Assembly (NCBI RefSeq): GCF_001083805.1
Contig: NZ_JXSK01000012.1
Span: 1 to 64,000 of the forward strand
Length of the DNA: 64,000 nt
Source: Photorhabdus luminescens subsp. luminescens
GTDB lineage: Bacteria > Pseudomonadota > Gammaproteobacteria > Enterobacterales > Enterobacteriaceae
Reading direction: 5' to 3'
Below are positions 33,685 to 43,153 of this stretch, piece by piece (the first letter of the stretch is position 1; the number at the start of each line of letters is the position of its first letter). Below the pieces are notes generated by a model, which was not told where the DNA came from, did not search any database, and saw only the letters and a program-made list of their open reading frames with translations. A program made the translations under genes and the position numbers.

Positions 33685-34496
33685 TGTCACTTGATATGAA
33701 TTCCCCAACTAGCGCTTCACGATTGGTAGCCCAAGATCTCTCGCTGGCATACGGAAAGAAAACAATTATTGAGCACTTAAATATTTCTATTCGTGATGGT
33801 GAATTCAGCGTCATCATTGGCCCGAATGGTTGTGGAAAATCAACCCTGCTACGCGCCATTAGCCGAGGTATAACGCCACAGCACGGTGAGATCCTGCTTG
33901 ATAGGCGCAATATTCGACATTACAAACCAAAAGCAGTAGCACGTGAGCTATCTCTGTTGACACAAGGGGCAACCATCACCGAAGCGTTGACAGTATATGA
34001 TTTGGTTTCACGTGGGCGTTACGCTCATCAATCCTTTTTACGGCAGTGGTCAGCAAAGGATGAACAAGTCGTTAACGACGCTTTACAGGCGGTTGAACTT
34101 CAAGACATGTCGCAACGATTAGTCAGTGAACTTTCCGGCGGCCAGCGTCAACGCGCTTGGTTTGCGATGACATTGGCACAACAAACACCCATTGTACTGC
34201 TAGATGAACCAACCACTTATCTGGACATCACCCATCAGATTGAAATGCTCGATTTTTGCCAACGTCTACATTTACAAGGGAAAACGTTAGTGCTGGTACT
34301 ACACGATATTAACCTAGCACTACGTTACGCCTCACATTTAATTATGATGAAGAACGGCAAAATTTACGCCGAAGGGGTGCCAGAAGAGATTATCAATGAG
34401 CAGAGTATCGCTGATGTGTTTGGTCTGGCCTGCCGTATTATTTGCGACCCAGAATCTGGTAAGCCATTGATTATCCCAAAATATAATCCTATCTGA
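33684..34496 (+). CDS. Iron-siderophore ABC transporter ATPase (FepC/FecE type)
   Basis: The product is 270 aa. Walker A GPNGCGKSTLLRA (about 48-60), Q-loop at LLTQGA, signature LSGGQRQRAW, Walker B VLLDEPTTYLDI, and switch His in VLHDINLALRY. All catalytic residues are present. It energises uptake by the two permeases and closes the first gene run; 180 bp with Fur-type sites separate it from the fhuF-like gene. Confidence 0.94.
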   Translation: MSLDMNSPTSASRLVAQDLSLAYGKKTIIEHLNISIRDGEFSVIIGPNGCGKSTLLRAISRGITPQHGEILLDRRNIRHYKPKAVARELSLLTQGATITEALTVYDLVSRGRYAHQSFLRQWSAKDEQVVNDALQAVELQDMSQRLVSELSGGQRQRAWFAMTLAQQTPIVLLDEPTTYLDITHQIEMLDFCQRLHLQGKTLVLVLHDINLALRYASHLIMMKNGKIYAEGVPEEIINEQSIADVFGLACRIICDPESGKPLIIPKYNPI

Positions 34497-34566
34497 ACGG
34501 AAAATGAGCTACCTGTAATTTTATCGTATTAACAAGCAATATAGGCGCTCAAAAGATTTACCACTT

Positions 34567-34598
34567 GATAATGACAATGATAATAATAATAATTATCA
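34567..34598. promoter_or_regulatory. Overlapping Fur boxes before the fhuF-like gene
   Basis: GATAATGACAATGATAATA (34567-34585) matches the Fur 19-mer at 15 of 19 positions. It overlaps a symmetric TGATAAT-N7-ATTATCA (34578-34598). Arrays of this kind bind several Fur dimers. It implies iron-repressed transcription of fhuF and perhaps of the dfoJAC-like genes after it. Confidence 0.75.
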
Positions 34599-34675
34599 TA
34601 ATTATATTTACAATGATTAGTCATATGTAAGATACTACAATCAGGTTGTACGGACGTGTAAACAGGGAGTTGGTG

Positions 34676-35452
34676 GTGTCAAATACAAAGCATTCAATTA
34701 CACCTTTAACCATAGTGGTAATTGAAGATATCATCCAGTTATTTGAACAAACATTCAGCCATTTTACTGCCACAATGAGAGTAAATGCAGATAATATCCC
34801 TGCTACCAGCATGAGCTTTCCTCAATGGTCAGATACAAGGAAGTTTCCAGTATTAATTCAGCGCTATCAGGATGAATATTACGGTGACAATGATATAAAA
34901 CCTAACCCAAAAGCCCTATATTCCTTATGGACCCAATGGTATTTTGGTTTAGTTATTCCGCCAATGATGTTAATGCTGCTGGAATATCCACAAGCAGTGG
35001 ATACCCATTACAATCTTTTTCAGGTTGAATTCCATGACAGCGGCAGGCCAGATATTTTTTACTATAATTTAACCTGGCTGAATGAAGCGCCTCCATCATT
35101 ACTATATCGCCATTATTCTCTCTTGGATCGTCATATTATTCCCGTATGTGAAAAGATTGAATCATATCAAGGGATAAATAGACGTCTCCTGTGGAATAAT
35201 ATCGGTTATCTTATGTATTGGTATCTTACCGAATTCAGTACAAGAATAAATAGCAAGTTATATCAAGAAATTATAAATGGTCTTTTTATGGAGCCGCAAT
35301 TACCTGATGGTAGAGATAATCCCCTTTACCGTACGGTTATTTTACGGCATAACAATATGCAACGTCGCAGTTGCTGCCAGCGAAATAAACTACCTGGCGT
35401 CGGTAATTGTCATGATTGCCCTTTAGAATCCAAAGTAGAAAGTAAACATTAA
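34676..35452 (+). CDS. FhuF-like siderophore-iron reductase
   Basis: The product is 258 aa if started at GTG 34676, which has GGGAG 6 nt upstream; the frame allows longer starts (TTG 34646). E. coli FhuF has 262 aa. The C-terminus has the FhuF [2Fe-2S] pattern: two adjacent Cys (RRSCCQRNKLPG) and CHDC ten residues on. FhuF reduces ferric hydroxamates in the cytoplasm to release iron. It has its own Fur-controlled promoter region and stands between the uptake and the synthesis genes. Confidence 0.85.
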   Translation: MSNTKHSITPLTIVVIEDIIQLFEQTFSHFTATMRVNADNIPATSMSFPQWSDTRKFPVLIQRYQDEYYGDNDIKPNPKALYSLWTQWYFGLVIPPMMLMLLEYPQAVDTHYNLFQVEFHDSGRPDIFYYNLTWLNEAPPSLLYRHYSLLDRHIIPVCEKIESYQGINRRLLWNNIGYLMYWYLTEFSTRINSKLYQEIINGLFMEPQLPDGRDNPLYRTVILRHNNMQRRSCCQRNKLPGVGNCHDCPLESKVESKH

Positions 35453-35627
35453 CATTCTATTCTATAATTTTTAATTCTTATCTGTTTAGGCAGAAAGAGA
35501 TTATTATGATTTAATCGCGATATTATTCAATAGTTATTTAATCTAACCAAATATTACACATAATAAAATCAATTATGTTGGGCAATAACCAAATTATAAC
35601 CTATATATGAGATAAAAAGGACATATA

Positions 35628-37172
35628 ATGTACGGAGACGCTCTGCTATTAAACCATTCACTCACAGAATATAGTCATATAACGGAGGAAGATTTTTCCA
35701 GATATTTTTTAAATATGCAGAGTGCTGGAGACTATCTTGATGACGCTTATAATGTCATTACCAGAATAAAGAGAATATTACAACGGGTAGATAAGCCTTT
35801 CAGTGGGATATTACCCAATGAGTTATCTCCACTATTTTCTAAAGTGAATTTAGATCTTCCCCTCACCTCTTTAAACCAAGCTTTAGATGAGCTACAGCAA
35901 CTTTATCTTAAAGATGCTGTTTATTTTCATCATCCAAAATATGTGGCTCATCTTAATTGTCCACTGGTATTACCCGCTGTTCTGGCAGAAACCATTATTG
36001 GCGCGATTAATTCTTCATTGGATACCTGGGATCAAAGCGCTGGCGGGACACTAATAGAGCAAAAAGTTCTCGACTGGACACGAGATAAAATGGCATTAGG
36101 TACAAATGCCGATGGTATCTTTACTAGTGGCGGCACCCAATCAAATCTGATGGCAATGTTATTAGCGCGGGACCATTTTTGCCATCAGCGCGATCCTGAA
36201 CATAAAAACCAGTTACATGGCCTGCCGGCAGATTTCCATAAGCTGCGTATTTTTACCTCGACAGTCAGCCATTTCAGTACACAAAAAGCCGCCGCTATCC
36301 TTGGTTTGGGGTACAACGCCGTTGTCTCTGTTCCTCATGACAGTGAGTTCCGTATGGACCCTCAAGCATTGGAACAAAGCATTAACCAATGCATCGAACA
36401 GGGCAACATTCCTCTTGCCATTGTCGCGACAACCGGTACCACAGATTTCGGCAGTATCGATCCACTTCACCCTATCGCTGCTATCGCCAAACAGCATGGC
36501 ATCTGGCTACATGTGGATGCAGCATACGGATGCGGTTTACTGGTTTCGCCTCGTCGCGCTCATCTACTGGAAGGCATTAATTTAGCCGATTCTGTCACCG
36601 TGGATTACCATAAGTCGTTCTTCCAACCCGTTAGTTGCAGTGCTTTCTTCGTCAAAAATAAGCAGCACTTATCCCATTTGACTTATCATGCCGAATATTT
36701 GAATCCACTCAGCGCCTCACAAGAGGGCACACCCAATCTGGTTAATAAAAGTATCCAGACAACTCGTCGTTTTGATGCATTGAAAATGTGGCTGACATTA
36801 CGAATTATGGGCGCCAAACGACTTGGGCAAGCTTTTGATAAAGTTGTCGATACAGCTCAAGATGCCTATCGATTAATGGCGCAGAATCCCTATTTTGAAC
36901 TGATTCATTATCCAGAATTAAGTACTTTGGTTTTCCGTTTTATTCCTAAACAAAAATTACCCGATGCAGATATTGACGCCACCAATGCAGCCATTCGCAA
37001 AGCGCTATTCCGTGAAGGTAATACCGTCATTGCAGGTACCAAAGTCAATGGCAAACAATATCTAAAATTTACTTTCCTTAACCCGGCAACAAACCAACAA
37101 CATCTACAAGAAATTGTGCATAGCATCGTATTGCACGGAAACGATTTTCTGGCAACCCATAACAATAACTAA
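35628..37172 (+). CDS. dfoJ: PLP-dependent group II decarboxylase (DfoJ/DesA-like)
   Basis: The product is 514 aa. It would decarboxylate lysine (to cadaverine) or ornithine (to putrescine) to give the diamine of the siderophore. Motifs: SLDTWDQSAGGTLIE, FTSGGTQSNL, STVSHFSTQKAA, ATTGTTDFGSIDP, HVDAAYGCG (PLP-nitrogen Asp), and VDYHKSFFQP with the Schiff-base Lys near residue 329. It lies 33 bp before the N-hydroxylase gene, in the order decarboxylase-hydroxylase-synthetase of desferrioxamine loci in Erwinia (dfoJAC). Which amino acid it prefers cannot be seen. The 175-bp gap upstream is AT-rich with no clear Fur box. Confidence 0.87.
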   Translation: MYGDALLLNHSLTEYSHITEEDFSRYFLNMQSAGDYLDDAYNVITRIKRILQRVDKPFSGILPNELSPLFSKVNLDLPLTSLNQALDELQQLYLKDAVYFHHPKYVAHLNCPLVLPAVLAETIIGAINSSLDTWDQSAGGTLIEQKVLDWTRDKMALGTNADGIFTSGGTQSNLMAMLLARDHFCHQRDPEHKNQLHGLPADFHKLRIFTSTVSHFSTQKAAAILGLGYNAVVSVPHDSEFRMDPQALEQSINQCIEQGNIPLAIVATTGTTDFGSIDPLHPIAAIAKQHGIWLHVDAAYGCGLLVSPRRAHLLEGINLADSVTVDYHKSFFQPVSCSAFFVKNKQHLSHLTYHAEYLNPLSASQEGTPNLVNKSIQTTRRFDALKMWLTLRIMGAKRLGQAFDKVVDTAQDAYRLMAQNPYFELIHYPELSTLVFRFIPKQKLPDADIDATNAAIRKALFREGNTVIAGTKVNGKQYLKFTFLNPATNQQHLQEIVHSIVLHGNDFLATHNNN

Positions 37173-37205
37173 TGAAATTCATATTATTCACCAGGAGAAA
37201 ATTTT

Positions 37206-38507
37206 ATGACAACTCGCCCTTATGATTTTATTGCCATTGGAATAGGTCCTTTTAATCTCGGACTGGCCTGTTTAACTCAACCACTAAAAGATGTTCATTG
37301 CCTGTTTATCGATCAAAAACCGGGCTTTGATTGGCATCCGGGAATGATGCTGGAAAATTCCACCATGCAGACCCCTTTTATGTCAGATCTGGTGACCCTC
37401 GCATCACCCACGCACCCACTTAGCTTCCTTAATTATATTAAGCAAAAAGGGAGAATATATTCCTTTTATATCCGGGAAAGTTTTTTCCTGATGCGTAAGG
37501 AATACAATCAGTATTGTCAATGGGCGGTAGAACAGTTATCCAATTTACGCTTTAACACGCGCGTTGACAGCATTAGTTACGATGAACATACCTCGCTATA
37601 TACATTACATTGTTCAGATACGTTAACGGGACAACAACATCAATTTGTTTGTAAAAAATTGGTATTGGGTACCGGGCCTTCACCCTATATTCCAAAGTGC
37701 TGCCAACCCTTCGCTGATCAGATGGTGACATCTGGTAATTACTTGAAGAGCAAAGAGGCCTTACAACAAAAGCAATCTATTACCGTTCTGGGCAGTGGAC
37801 AAAGTGCCGCGGAGATTTTCTACGATTTGCTCAGTGATATTGATAAATTCAATTATCAACTCAATTGGCTTACCCGTTCGCCACGTTTTCTCCCGCTGGA
37901 ATATACCAAGCTGACACTAGAAATGACCTCACCAGAATATGTAGATTATTTCTATAACCTCCCGGAAGAGAAGCGTGATGCATTAAATCTGTCGCACAAA
38001 CAACTTTATAAAGGCATTAATAGTTCATTAATCAATGATATTTTCGATTTAATGTACACTAAACGATTAAACGGTGAATTAAACGTTAATTTATATACCA
38101 ATAGTGAATTACGGCAAGTTAGCCATACCGAAAATGAACGCGACCTGACATTAACGTTATTCCAACATGAGCAGGAGCAATCATTTTCTCTGGATACCGC
38201 AGGCGTTGTTGTGGCAACTGGCTATCAGTATCAGCCTCCAACTTTTATTGAAGGTATACGCCATCTTATTCGTTGGGATGAAAAAGGGCGTTATGGTGTA
38301 CAACGTAATTACAGCATTGATCGCAACAATACTATTTTCATACAGAATGTGGAATTACATACCCACGGTTTCGTCACGCCGGATCTGGGAATGGCCTGTT
38401 ATCGCAACTCTTGCCTGATTTATGAAATTACCGGTACTGAACATTACCCGATTGAGAAAAGTATCGCTTTCCAGCAGTTCAGCGTTGCTACCGAAGGAGC
38501 GTGCTAA
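37206..38507 (+). CDS. dfoA: Lysine/ornithine-type diamine N-monooxygenase (DfoA/DesB-like)
   Basis: The product is 433 aa. A FAD- and NADPH-dependent enzyme that hydroxylates the terminal amine of cadaverine or putrescine. FAD motif IGIGPFNLGLACL (about 12-24), substrate-side segments FDWHPGMMLENSTMQTPFM and FLNYIKQKG, NADPH motif VLGSGQSAAEIFYD (about 193-206), and the C-terminal ATGYQYQPP and LGMACYRNS. The ribosome site AGGAG precedes ATG. It overlaps the DfoC-like gene by one base (TAATG). Confidence 0.9.
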   Translation: MTTRPYDFIAIGIGPFNLGLACLTQPLKDVHCLFIDQKPGFDWHPGMMLENSTMQTPFMSDLVTLASPTHPLSFLNYIKQKGRIYSFYIRESFFLMRKEYNQYCQWAVEQLSNLRFNTRVDSISYDEHTSLYTLHCSDTLTGQQHQFVCKKLVLGTGPSPYIPKCCQPFADQMVTSGNYLKSKEALQQKQSITVLGSGQSAAEIFYDLLSDIDKFNYQLNWLTRSPRFLPLEYTKLTLEMTSPEYVDYFYNLPEEKRDALNLSHKQLYKGINSSLINDIFDLMYTKRLNGELNVNLYTNSELRQVSHTENERDLTLTLFQHEQEQSFSLDTAGVVVATGYQYQPPTFIEGIRHLIRWDEKGRYGVQRNYSIDRNNTIFIQNVELHTHGFVTPDLGMACYRNSCLIYEITGTEHYPIEKSIAFQQFSVATEGAC

Positions 38508-40909
38508 TGTCCGTCTTTAATCCTACGCTGTTTGAAAAATCCTTGCCTGAAATAGGCAGCTTTGCATTACGCCCACTGGATCTGGAACGGGATATTCCCA
38601 TATTAACTGACTGGGTTAACCGGGATTACGCCCATTATTGGGGAATGCAAAATAATACTGAAAAACAAGTATGGGAGTTTTATCATGATTTAGAATCACG
38701 CCATCCGGGCAGTGTATTTATTGGAATATATCGGGAGCAACCGGCTTTTCTATTAGAATGTTATCGTGCACAAGATGATCTGATTGGAAAATATTATCCA
38801 GCACACCCAGATGATATGGGAATGCATATTCTGGTTGCCCCGCCGCAAGAAAAAATCAGGCATTTCACTTGGGGAATTTTCCAAACCATCATGGCCTTTA
38901 TTTTTAGCGATCCTACTGTGGCTCGCATGGTGGTTGAACCTGATATACGTAATGAGAAAATTCACAAGCTTAATCTGCGGGCCGGTTTTGTTTATCAGAA
39001 GGCATTGGTATTACCTCATAAAACCGCCAAGTTAGCCTTTTGTACCAGAGAGCAGCATCAGATTGCGTTACAGCGGGAGCATCAAGCAATAACATCAACC
39101 TCCTCAAGCTCATTGACAACAAATGCCACACATTTGCAACCTGCGGTCTGGCAGAAAGTCAATCGTCTGCACTTGTGTAAAGCTATTTCTGAATTTTCAC
39201 ATGAATGTCTACTCGCGCCTCAAGAGTTAACTGAAAAAGCAGATAGTGACGGATATCGCCATTACCGTTTGGAGAGTGCTGATCATCTGGTCAGCTATAC
39301 TTTCCGGGCACGGCGTATGGCACTGGATCACTGGCTGATTGATGCCGATTCGTTACAGAAAAATGCCAGCGGAGGAGAAGCAGCTCTCGATTCCTTGCTA
39401 TTCATTATTGAGTTCAAACAACAACTTGGCATTAGCGACATCGTGATGCCTACCTATCTGGAAGAAATCACTAGTACTCTCTATAGCAGTGCTTTTAAGC
39501 ATAACAGAGTCGGTATCAGTGCAATGGATCTGGTGAACACTGATTTTCAGGCGCTGGAAGGGGAGATGATGGAAGGACACCCTTCTTTCGTCGCCAATAA
39601 TGGCCGGATTGGTTTTGATATTGGCGATTTCCAGAACTTTAGCCCCGAAGCAGCCTCTGCTATGCATTTAGTATGGCTGGCCGCACATAAGAGCAAGGCA
39701 CATTTTGCTTGTATAGAACAACTCAACTATCAACAGTTGCTGGAACAGGAACTAGGCACCACCACAATGGCTGAATTTGATCAGCGGTTGATCGCGCTTA
39801 ATCTTAATCCAGAGGATTACTTACTGATGCCTGTTCACCCCTGGCAATGGCAGAACAAGTTGGCATCGGTGTTTGCGCCCGATATTGCTAATCAGAAATT
39901 AGTCTACCTTGGTATTGGCGCTGATACCTATCAGGCACAACAGTCGATTCGTACTTTATTCAATCGCAGTCATCCTCAGCGATATTATGTGAAAATGGCG
40001 TTGTCTATTCTAAATATGGGATTTATGCGCGGTTTATCACCTTATTATATGGCGACGACACCGGGCATTAACGACTGGTTATTCGATTTAGTAACACAAG
40101 ATCCCATCTTGCAGCATTATCGTTTTAAAATTTTACGGGAAGTCGCCAGCGTTGGTTTCAAAAACAGCTATTACGAACAAGCAATCAGTAGTGATACGCC
40201 TTATAAAAAAATGATGGCGGCGCTATGGCGAGAAAACCCATTGCAATTGATTGAATCTGGGCAGAAAGTGATGACTATGGCTGCGTTACTGCACAGAGAT
40301 CAACAAGGGAATGCCCTGCTGCCGGCGTTAATTTCAGCATCTGGCCTGTCTACTCAGGAATGGTTACGTCGCTATTTAGAGAGTTATCTTGCGCCACTGT
40401 TACACTGTTTGTACGCTTATGATCTGATGTTTATGCCACACGGCGAAAACATCATCCTGGTATTGGAAAACCATATTCCACAGCACATCTTTATGAAAGA
40501 TTTGGCTGAAGAGATTCTGGTCATGAATCCCGACGCTGATTTACCGGAAAAAGCGAGTCGAGTCAAAGTAGACATGCCAGAAGAGATGAAAACACTGACT
40601 ATCTTATCTGATGTGTTTGACGGTATATTCCGCTATCTGGCTGCAATACTGGATGAACAGGGTGACTATTCACAGGATCTTTTCTGGCAGGCTGTAGCAG
40701 ATTGTATTTTAAGCTATCAACGCAACCATCCCGAATTGAGTGAGCAATTTGTACGTTACGATCTGTTTACACCGGAGATTAAACGCTGCTGTCTAAACCG
40801 CCTACAAATAGCGAATAACCGTCAAATGCTTGATTTAGCTGATCCGGCTCAAAGTTTACAGTTTGCTGATAATCTGATTAATCCAATTGCCAAATTTGGT
40901 AATGCGTAA
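38507..40909 (+). CDS. dfoC: Fused acyltransferase-NIS synthetase (DfoC-like)
   Basis: The product is 800 aa from ATG 38507. Residues about 15-185 are a GNAT acyltransferase of the AlcB/IucB/DesC type (FALRPLDLERDIP, DYAHYWGM, HPDDMGMHILVAPP, DIRNEKIHKLNLRAGF). A Ser/Thr-rich linker follows, then an NIS synthetase (about 205-795) with MPTYLEEITSTLYSSAFKHN, EGHPSFVANNGRIGFDIGDF, LMPVHPWQWQN, ILNMGFMRGL and MPHGENIILVLE. The first domain would add succinyl to the N-hydroxy diamine and the second would join and close the units. Erwinia DfoC is the known fusion. With the two genes before it, it can by itself make a desferrioxamine-, bisucaberin- or putrebactin-like macrocycle. Confidence 0.9.
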   Translation: MSVFNPTLFEKSLPEIGSFALRPLDLERDIPILTDWVNRDYAHYWGMQNNTEKQVWEFYHDLESRHPGSVFIGIYREQPAFLLECYRAQDDLIGKYYPAHPDDMGMHILVAPPQEKIRHFTWGIFQTIMAFIFSDPTVARMVVEPDIRNEKIHKLNLRAGFVYQKALVLPHKTAKLAFCTREQHQIALQREHQAITSTSSSSLTTNATHLQPAVWQKVNRLHLCKAISEFSHECLLAPQELTEKADSDGYRHYRLESADHLVSYTFRARRMALDHWLIDADSLQKNASGGEAALDSLLFIIEFKQQLGISDIVMPTYLEEITSTLYSSAFKHNRVGISAMDLVNTDFQALEGEMMEGHPSFVANNGRIGFDIGDFQNFSPEAASAMHLVWLAAHKSKAHFACIEQLNYQQLLEQELGTTTMAEFDQRLIALNLNPEDYLLMPVHPWQWQNKLASVFAPDIANQKLVYLGIGADTYQAQQSIRTLFNRSHPQRYYVKMALSILNMGFMRGLSPYYMATTPGINDWLFDLVTQDPILQHYRFKILREVASVGFKNSYYEQAISSDTPYKKMMAALWRENPLQLIESGQKVMTMAALLHRDQQGNALLPALISASGLSTQEWLRRYLESYLAPLLHCLYAYDLMFMPHGENIILVLENHIPQHIFMKDLAEEILVMNPDADLPEKASRVKVDMPEEMKTLTILSDVFDGIFRYLAAILDEQGDYSQDLFWQAVADCILSYQRNHPELSEQFVRYDLFTPEIKRCCLNRLQIANNRQMLDLADPAQSLQFADNLINPIAKFGNA

Positions 40910-41006
40910 AATATAGTTACAGAGAACTCAGCTTCATCAGCAAATTTCTCAATTCTCTTAAGGCAGTACGATGAACAGTACTGTCTTATTTATTTACATA
41001 ATTTAC

Positions 41007-41137
41007 ATATACCCGTCATCTTTCAAATTGCCTCTTTGTTGGCTGCACTCGCTCACCCCGGTCACATAGTTTGCTATGCTCCCGGGGATTCGCTCCCTTG
41101 CCGTCGCGATGCATCTTGAAATCCATAGGGTATATAC
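41007..41137. repeat. Imperfect palindromic repeat element, about 130 bp
   Basis: The ends are inverted (CATATACCC at left, GGGTATATA at right). The arms pair over most of their length (TCTTTCAAATTGC against GCATCTTGAAATCC), with a central GC-rich stem (CACCCCGG / CCGGGG) around TTTGCTATG. It codes for nothing. Similar long palindromes with ATACCC ends are scattered in Serratia, Yersinia and Photorhabdus genomes (from memory). It lies between the siderophore locus and yigI. The rest of 40910-41342 is AT-rich without a gene. Confidence 0.75.
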
Positions 41138-41342
41138 ATGTAATTTCAGTAGATTAAATTCCAGCGTCGATATTATTTCCCGTTTCAACTTACCTATAGT
41201 TGTATTTAATTATGTTATTCAGATTATTACCAGATATTCCTTACAAGCTAGCAAGGTTAGCAATAAAAGCATAATATTAACAAACCATTAACCATATAAA
41301 TTCACACTGATAACACATACCTTTATTTAGGAATAAAATTAA

Positions 41343-41813
41343 ATGTCTACAACGCTATTAACCCTGGAAGAAGCCCGAAAAGTGATTGGTCATGCTTTTG
41401 TTCACGATATGCCTTTTAACCAATTATTAGGACTTGAACTCATCCGATTTGAACCGGATTACGTAGAAATACAATTCCGTAACCAAAGTAAACTAGTAGG
41501 TAATATTGCACAGGAGATTCTACATGGCGGTGTAGTCGCATCAGTGCTGGATGTATGTGGTGGATTGGTCTGCATCGGTAACGCCTTACCCCGTCTGGTA
41601 CCTGCATCACGAGAAGAATTAGCAAAGCGATTATCAATAATGGGAACCATTGATTTACGCGTGGATTACCTACGCCCCGGCCGCGGTGAATTATTTACTG
41701 CCACCAGTAGTATTATCCGCAATGGCAACAAAGTTTCTGTCGCCAGAGCAGAACTTCATAATGAGCAGAGAGACCATATCGCCAGTGTAACGGCGACCTA
41801 TCTGGTAGGATAA
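41343..41813 (+). CDS. yigI: Acyl-CoA thioesterase YigI (hotdog fold)
   Basis: The product is 156 aa. A PaaI/YigI-type hotdog thioesterase of the cytoplasm; E. coli YigI acts on medium- and long-chain acyl-CoA. Conserved [20 protein letters not shown] (hotdog helix), [17 protein letters not shown], and [12 protein letters not shown] follows AGGA at 41330. In E. coli it is next to rarD, as here. Confidence 0.9.
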   Translation: MSTTLLTLEEARKVIGHAFVHDMPFNQLLGLELIRFEPDYVEIQFRNQSKLVGNIAQEILHGGVVASVLDVCGGLVCIGNALPRLVPASREELAKRLSIMGTIDLRVDYLRPGRGELFTATSSIIRNGNKVSVARAELHNEQRDHIASVTATYLVG

Positions 41814-41927
41814 CAATATAATTTTAATCGCTTGCGTAATATTCAGCCCGGTGACATATTATTTTCATGTTAACGGGCTAAAAACCGGTAACACGTTTTC
41901 CACCTTCTATCTTAACATCAGGACAAT

Positions 41928-42818
41928 ATGAACAAGCCACAAACGACTAAAGGAGTACTGTACGCCTTCGGTGCCTGTTTTATCTGGGGAATCGCGCCAG
42001 TTTATTTTAAACATATCCAGCAAGTACCTGCTGACGAAATCCTGACCCATCGTATTATCTGGTCATTTTTCTTTATGTTGCTATTGCTAACATTAACTCG
42101 TCACTGGTCACAGGTAGTCAAAATTTTCCGTCAACCTAAAAAAGTATTATTGCTGGCCGTAACGGCTACTGTCGTTGCCTGTAACTGGTTGATTTACATC
42201 TGGGCAGTAAACCACGGCCATATGCTGGAAGCTAGCCTGGGTTATTTTATTAGCCCACTGGTTAACGTTTTGTTCGGTATGCTGTTTCTGAGTGAGCGTT
42301 TCCGCCGTATGCAATGGGCTGCTGTTATTCTGGCCTTCACCGGTGTATTAATTCAGCTATGGCAATTTGGGTCTATACCGGTCATTGGATTAAGTTTGGC
42401 TGTCACTTTTGCCCTGTATGCCCTGCTGCGTAAAAAAATGAATGTTGACGCTCAAACGGGCATGACGATTGAAACCCTCTGGTTACTGCCGGTTGCCGCC
42501 ATTTATCTGTTTGGTTTTGCCAACACCCCAACCAGTGATTTAAGTAATAACCCAACGACTCTCAATTTATTATTGATTGCCGCGGGCATTATTACTACTG
42601 TGCCACTACTGTTATTCACCGAAGCCGCGGCTCACCTGCGTCTATCCACACTAGGATTCTTTCAGTACGTCGGCCCAACGCTAATGTTTTTGCTAGCAAC
42701 CTTGGTTTATGGTGAACAGATAGGCATTGATCGTCTGATTACTTTCGGCTTTATCTGGGCTGCACTAGTGCTATTTACATTGGATGCAATATATACACAA
42801 CGTAGAGCTCAGAGATAG
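41928..42818 (+). CDS. rarD: RarD, EamA/DMT-family transporter
   Basis: An inner-membrane protein of 296 aa with ten predicted helices in two EamA repeats. It opens with TKGVLYAFGACFIWGIAPVYF, and has HRIIWSFFFMLLLL, WLIYIWAVNHGHMLEASLGY, and the second repeat with FTEAAAHLRLSTLGFFQYVG and FLLATLVYGEQ. The substrate of RarD is unknown (linked to chloramphenicol sensitivity by name only). It follows yigI by 114 bp and precedes the GNAT fragment by 8 bp. Confidence 0.92.
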   Translation: MNKPQTTKGVLYAFGACFIWGIAPVYFKHIQQVPADEILTHRIIWSFFFMLLLLTLTRHWSQVVKIFRQPKKVLLLAVTATVVACNWLIYIWAVNHGHMLEASLGYFISPLVNVLFGMLFLSERFRRMQWAAVILAFTGVLIQLWQFGSIPVIGLSLAVTFALYALLRKKMNVDAQTGMTIETLWLLPVAAIYLFGFANTPTSDLSNNPTTLNLLLIAAGIITTVPLLLFTEAAAHLRLSTLGFFQYVGPTLMFLLATLVYGEQIGIDRLITFGFIWAALVLFTLDAIYTQRRAQR

Positions 42819-42826
42819 CAAAATAA

Positions 42827-43153
42827 ATGAGAATAACCATCAGATTAGCCAATACAACCGAACAGATCGCCCTTGAAGCTCTGCAATTACGTGCATCTCT
42901 TATGTGGGAAGAAGACAGGGAATTATTACTAGCAAATCCCCACATGATAGAACTTCCTATGAAACATATTGAAGCGGGATATGTTTATATTGCGGAGCAA
43001 GCTGATGTTATTTTGGGATTTTGTGTTGTATTACCGCTATCTGATGGAAATGCTGATATTCAGAATACAGAATACAGAATACAGAATACAGAATACAGAA
43101 TACAGAATACAGAATACAGAATACAGAATACAGAATACAGAATACAATTATAA
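42827..43153 (+). pseudogene. GNAT acetyltransferase fragment running into a 7-bp repeat
   Basis: The first ~77 residues look like the N-terminal half of a GNAT N-acetyltransferase (MRITIRLANTTEQIALEALQ, MWEEDRELLLANPHMIELP, YVYIAEQADVILGFCVVLPL). GNAT proteins need a further ~70 residues with the acetyl-CoA loop (R/Q-x-x-G-x-G/A), and this is absent. Instead the frame enters a perfect heptanucleotide repeat, coding NTEYRIQ over and over, and stops. No continuation is found in the next 350 bp in any frame. It starts 8 bp after rarD and may still be translated with it. Confidence 0.7.
43061..43146. repeat. Tandem heptanucleotide repeat (CAGAATA)x12
   Basis: Twelve perfect copies of CAGAATA plus two bases. 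As 7 is not a multiple of 3, each gain or loss of one unit shifts the frame behind it. The repeat itself has no stop in any of the three forward frames, and all three code for the same cyclic heptapeptide NTEYRIQ. Confidence 0.97.

Noticed and set aside
43061-43146. CRISPR-like array
   Set aside because: The unit is 7 bp without spacers; it is a simple tandem repeat.
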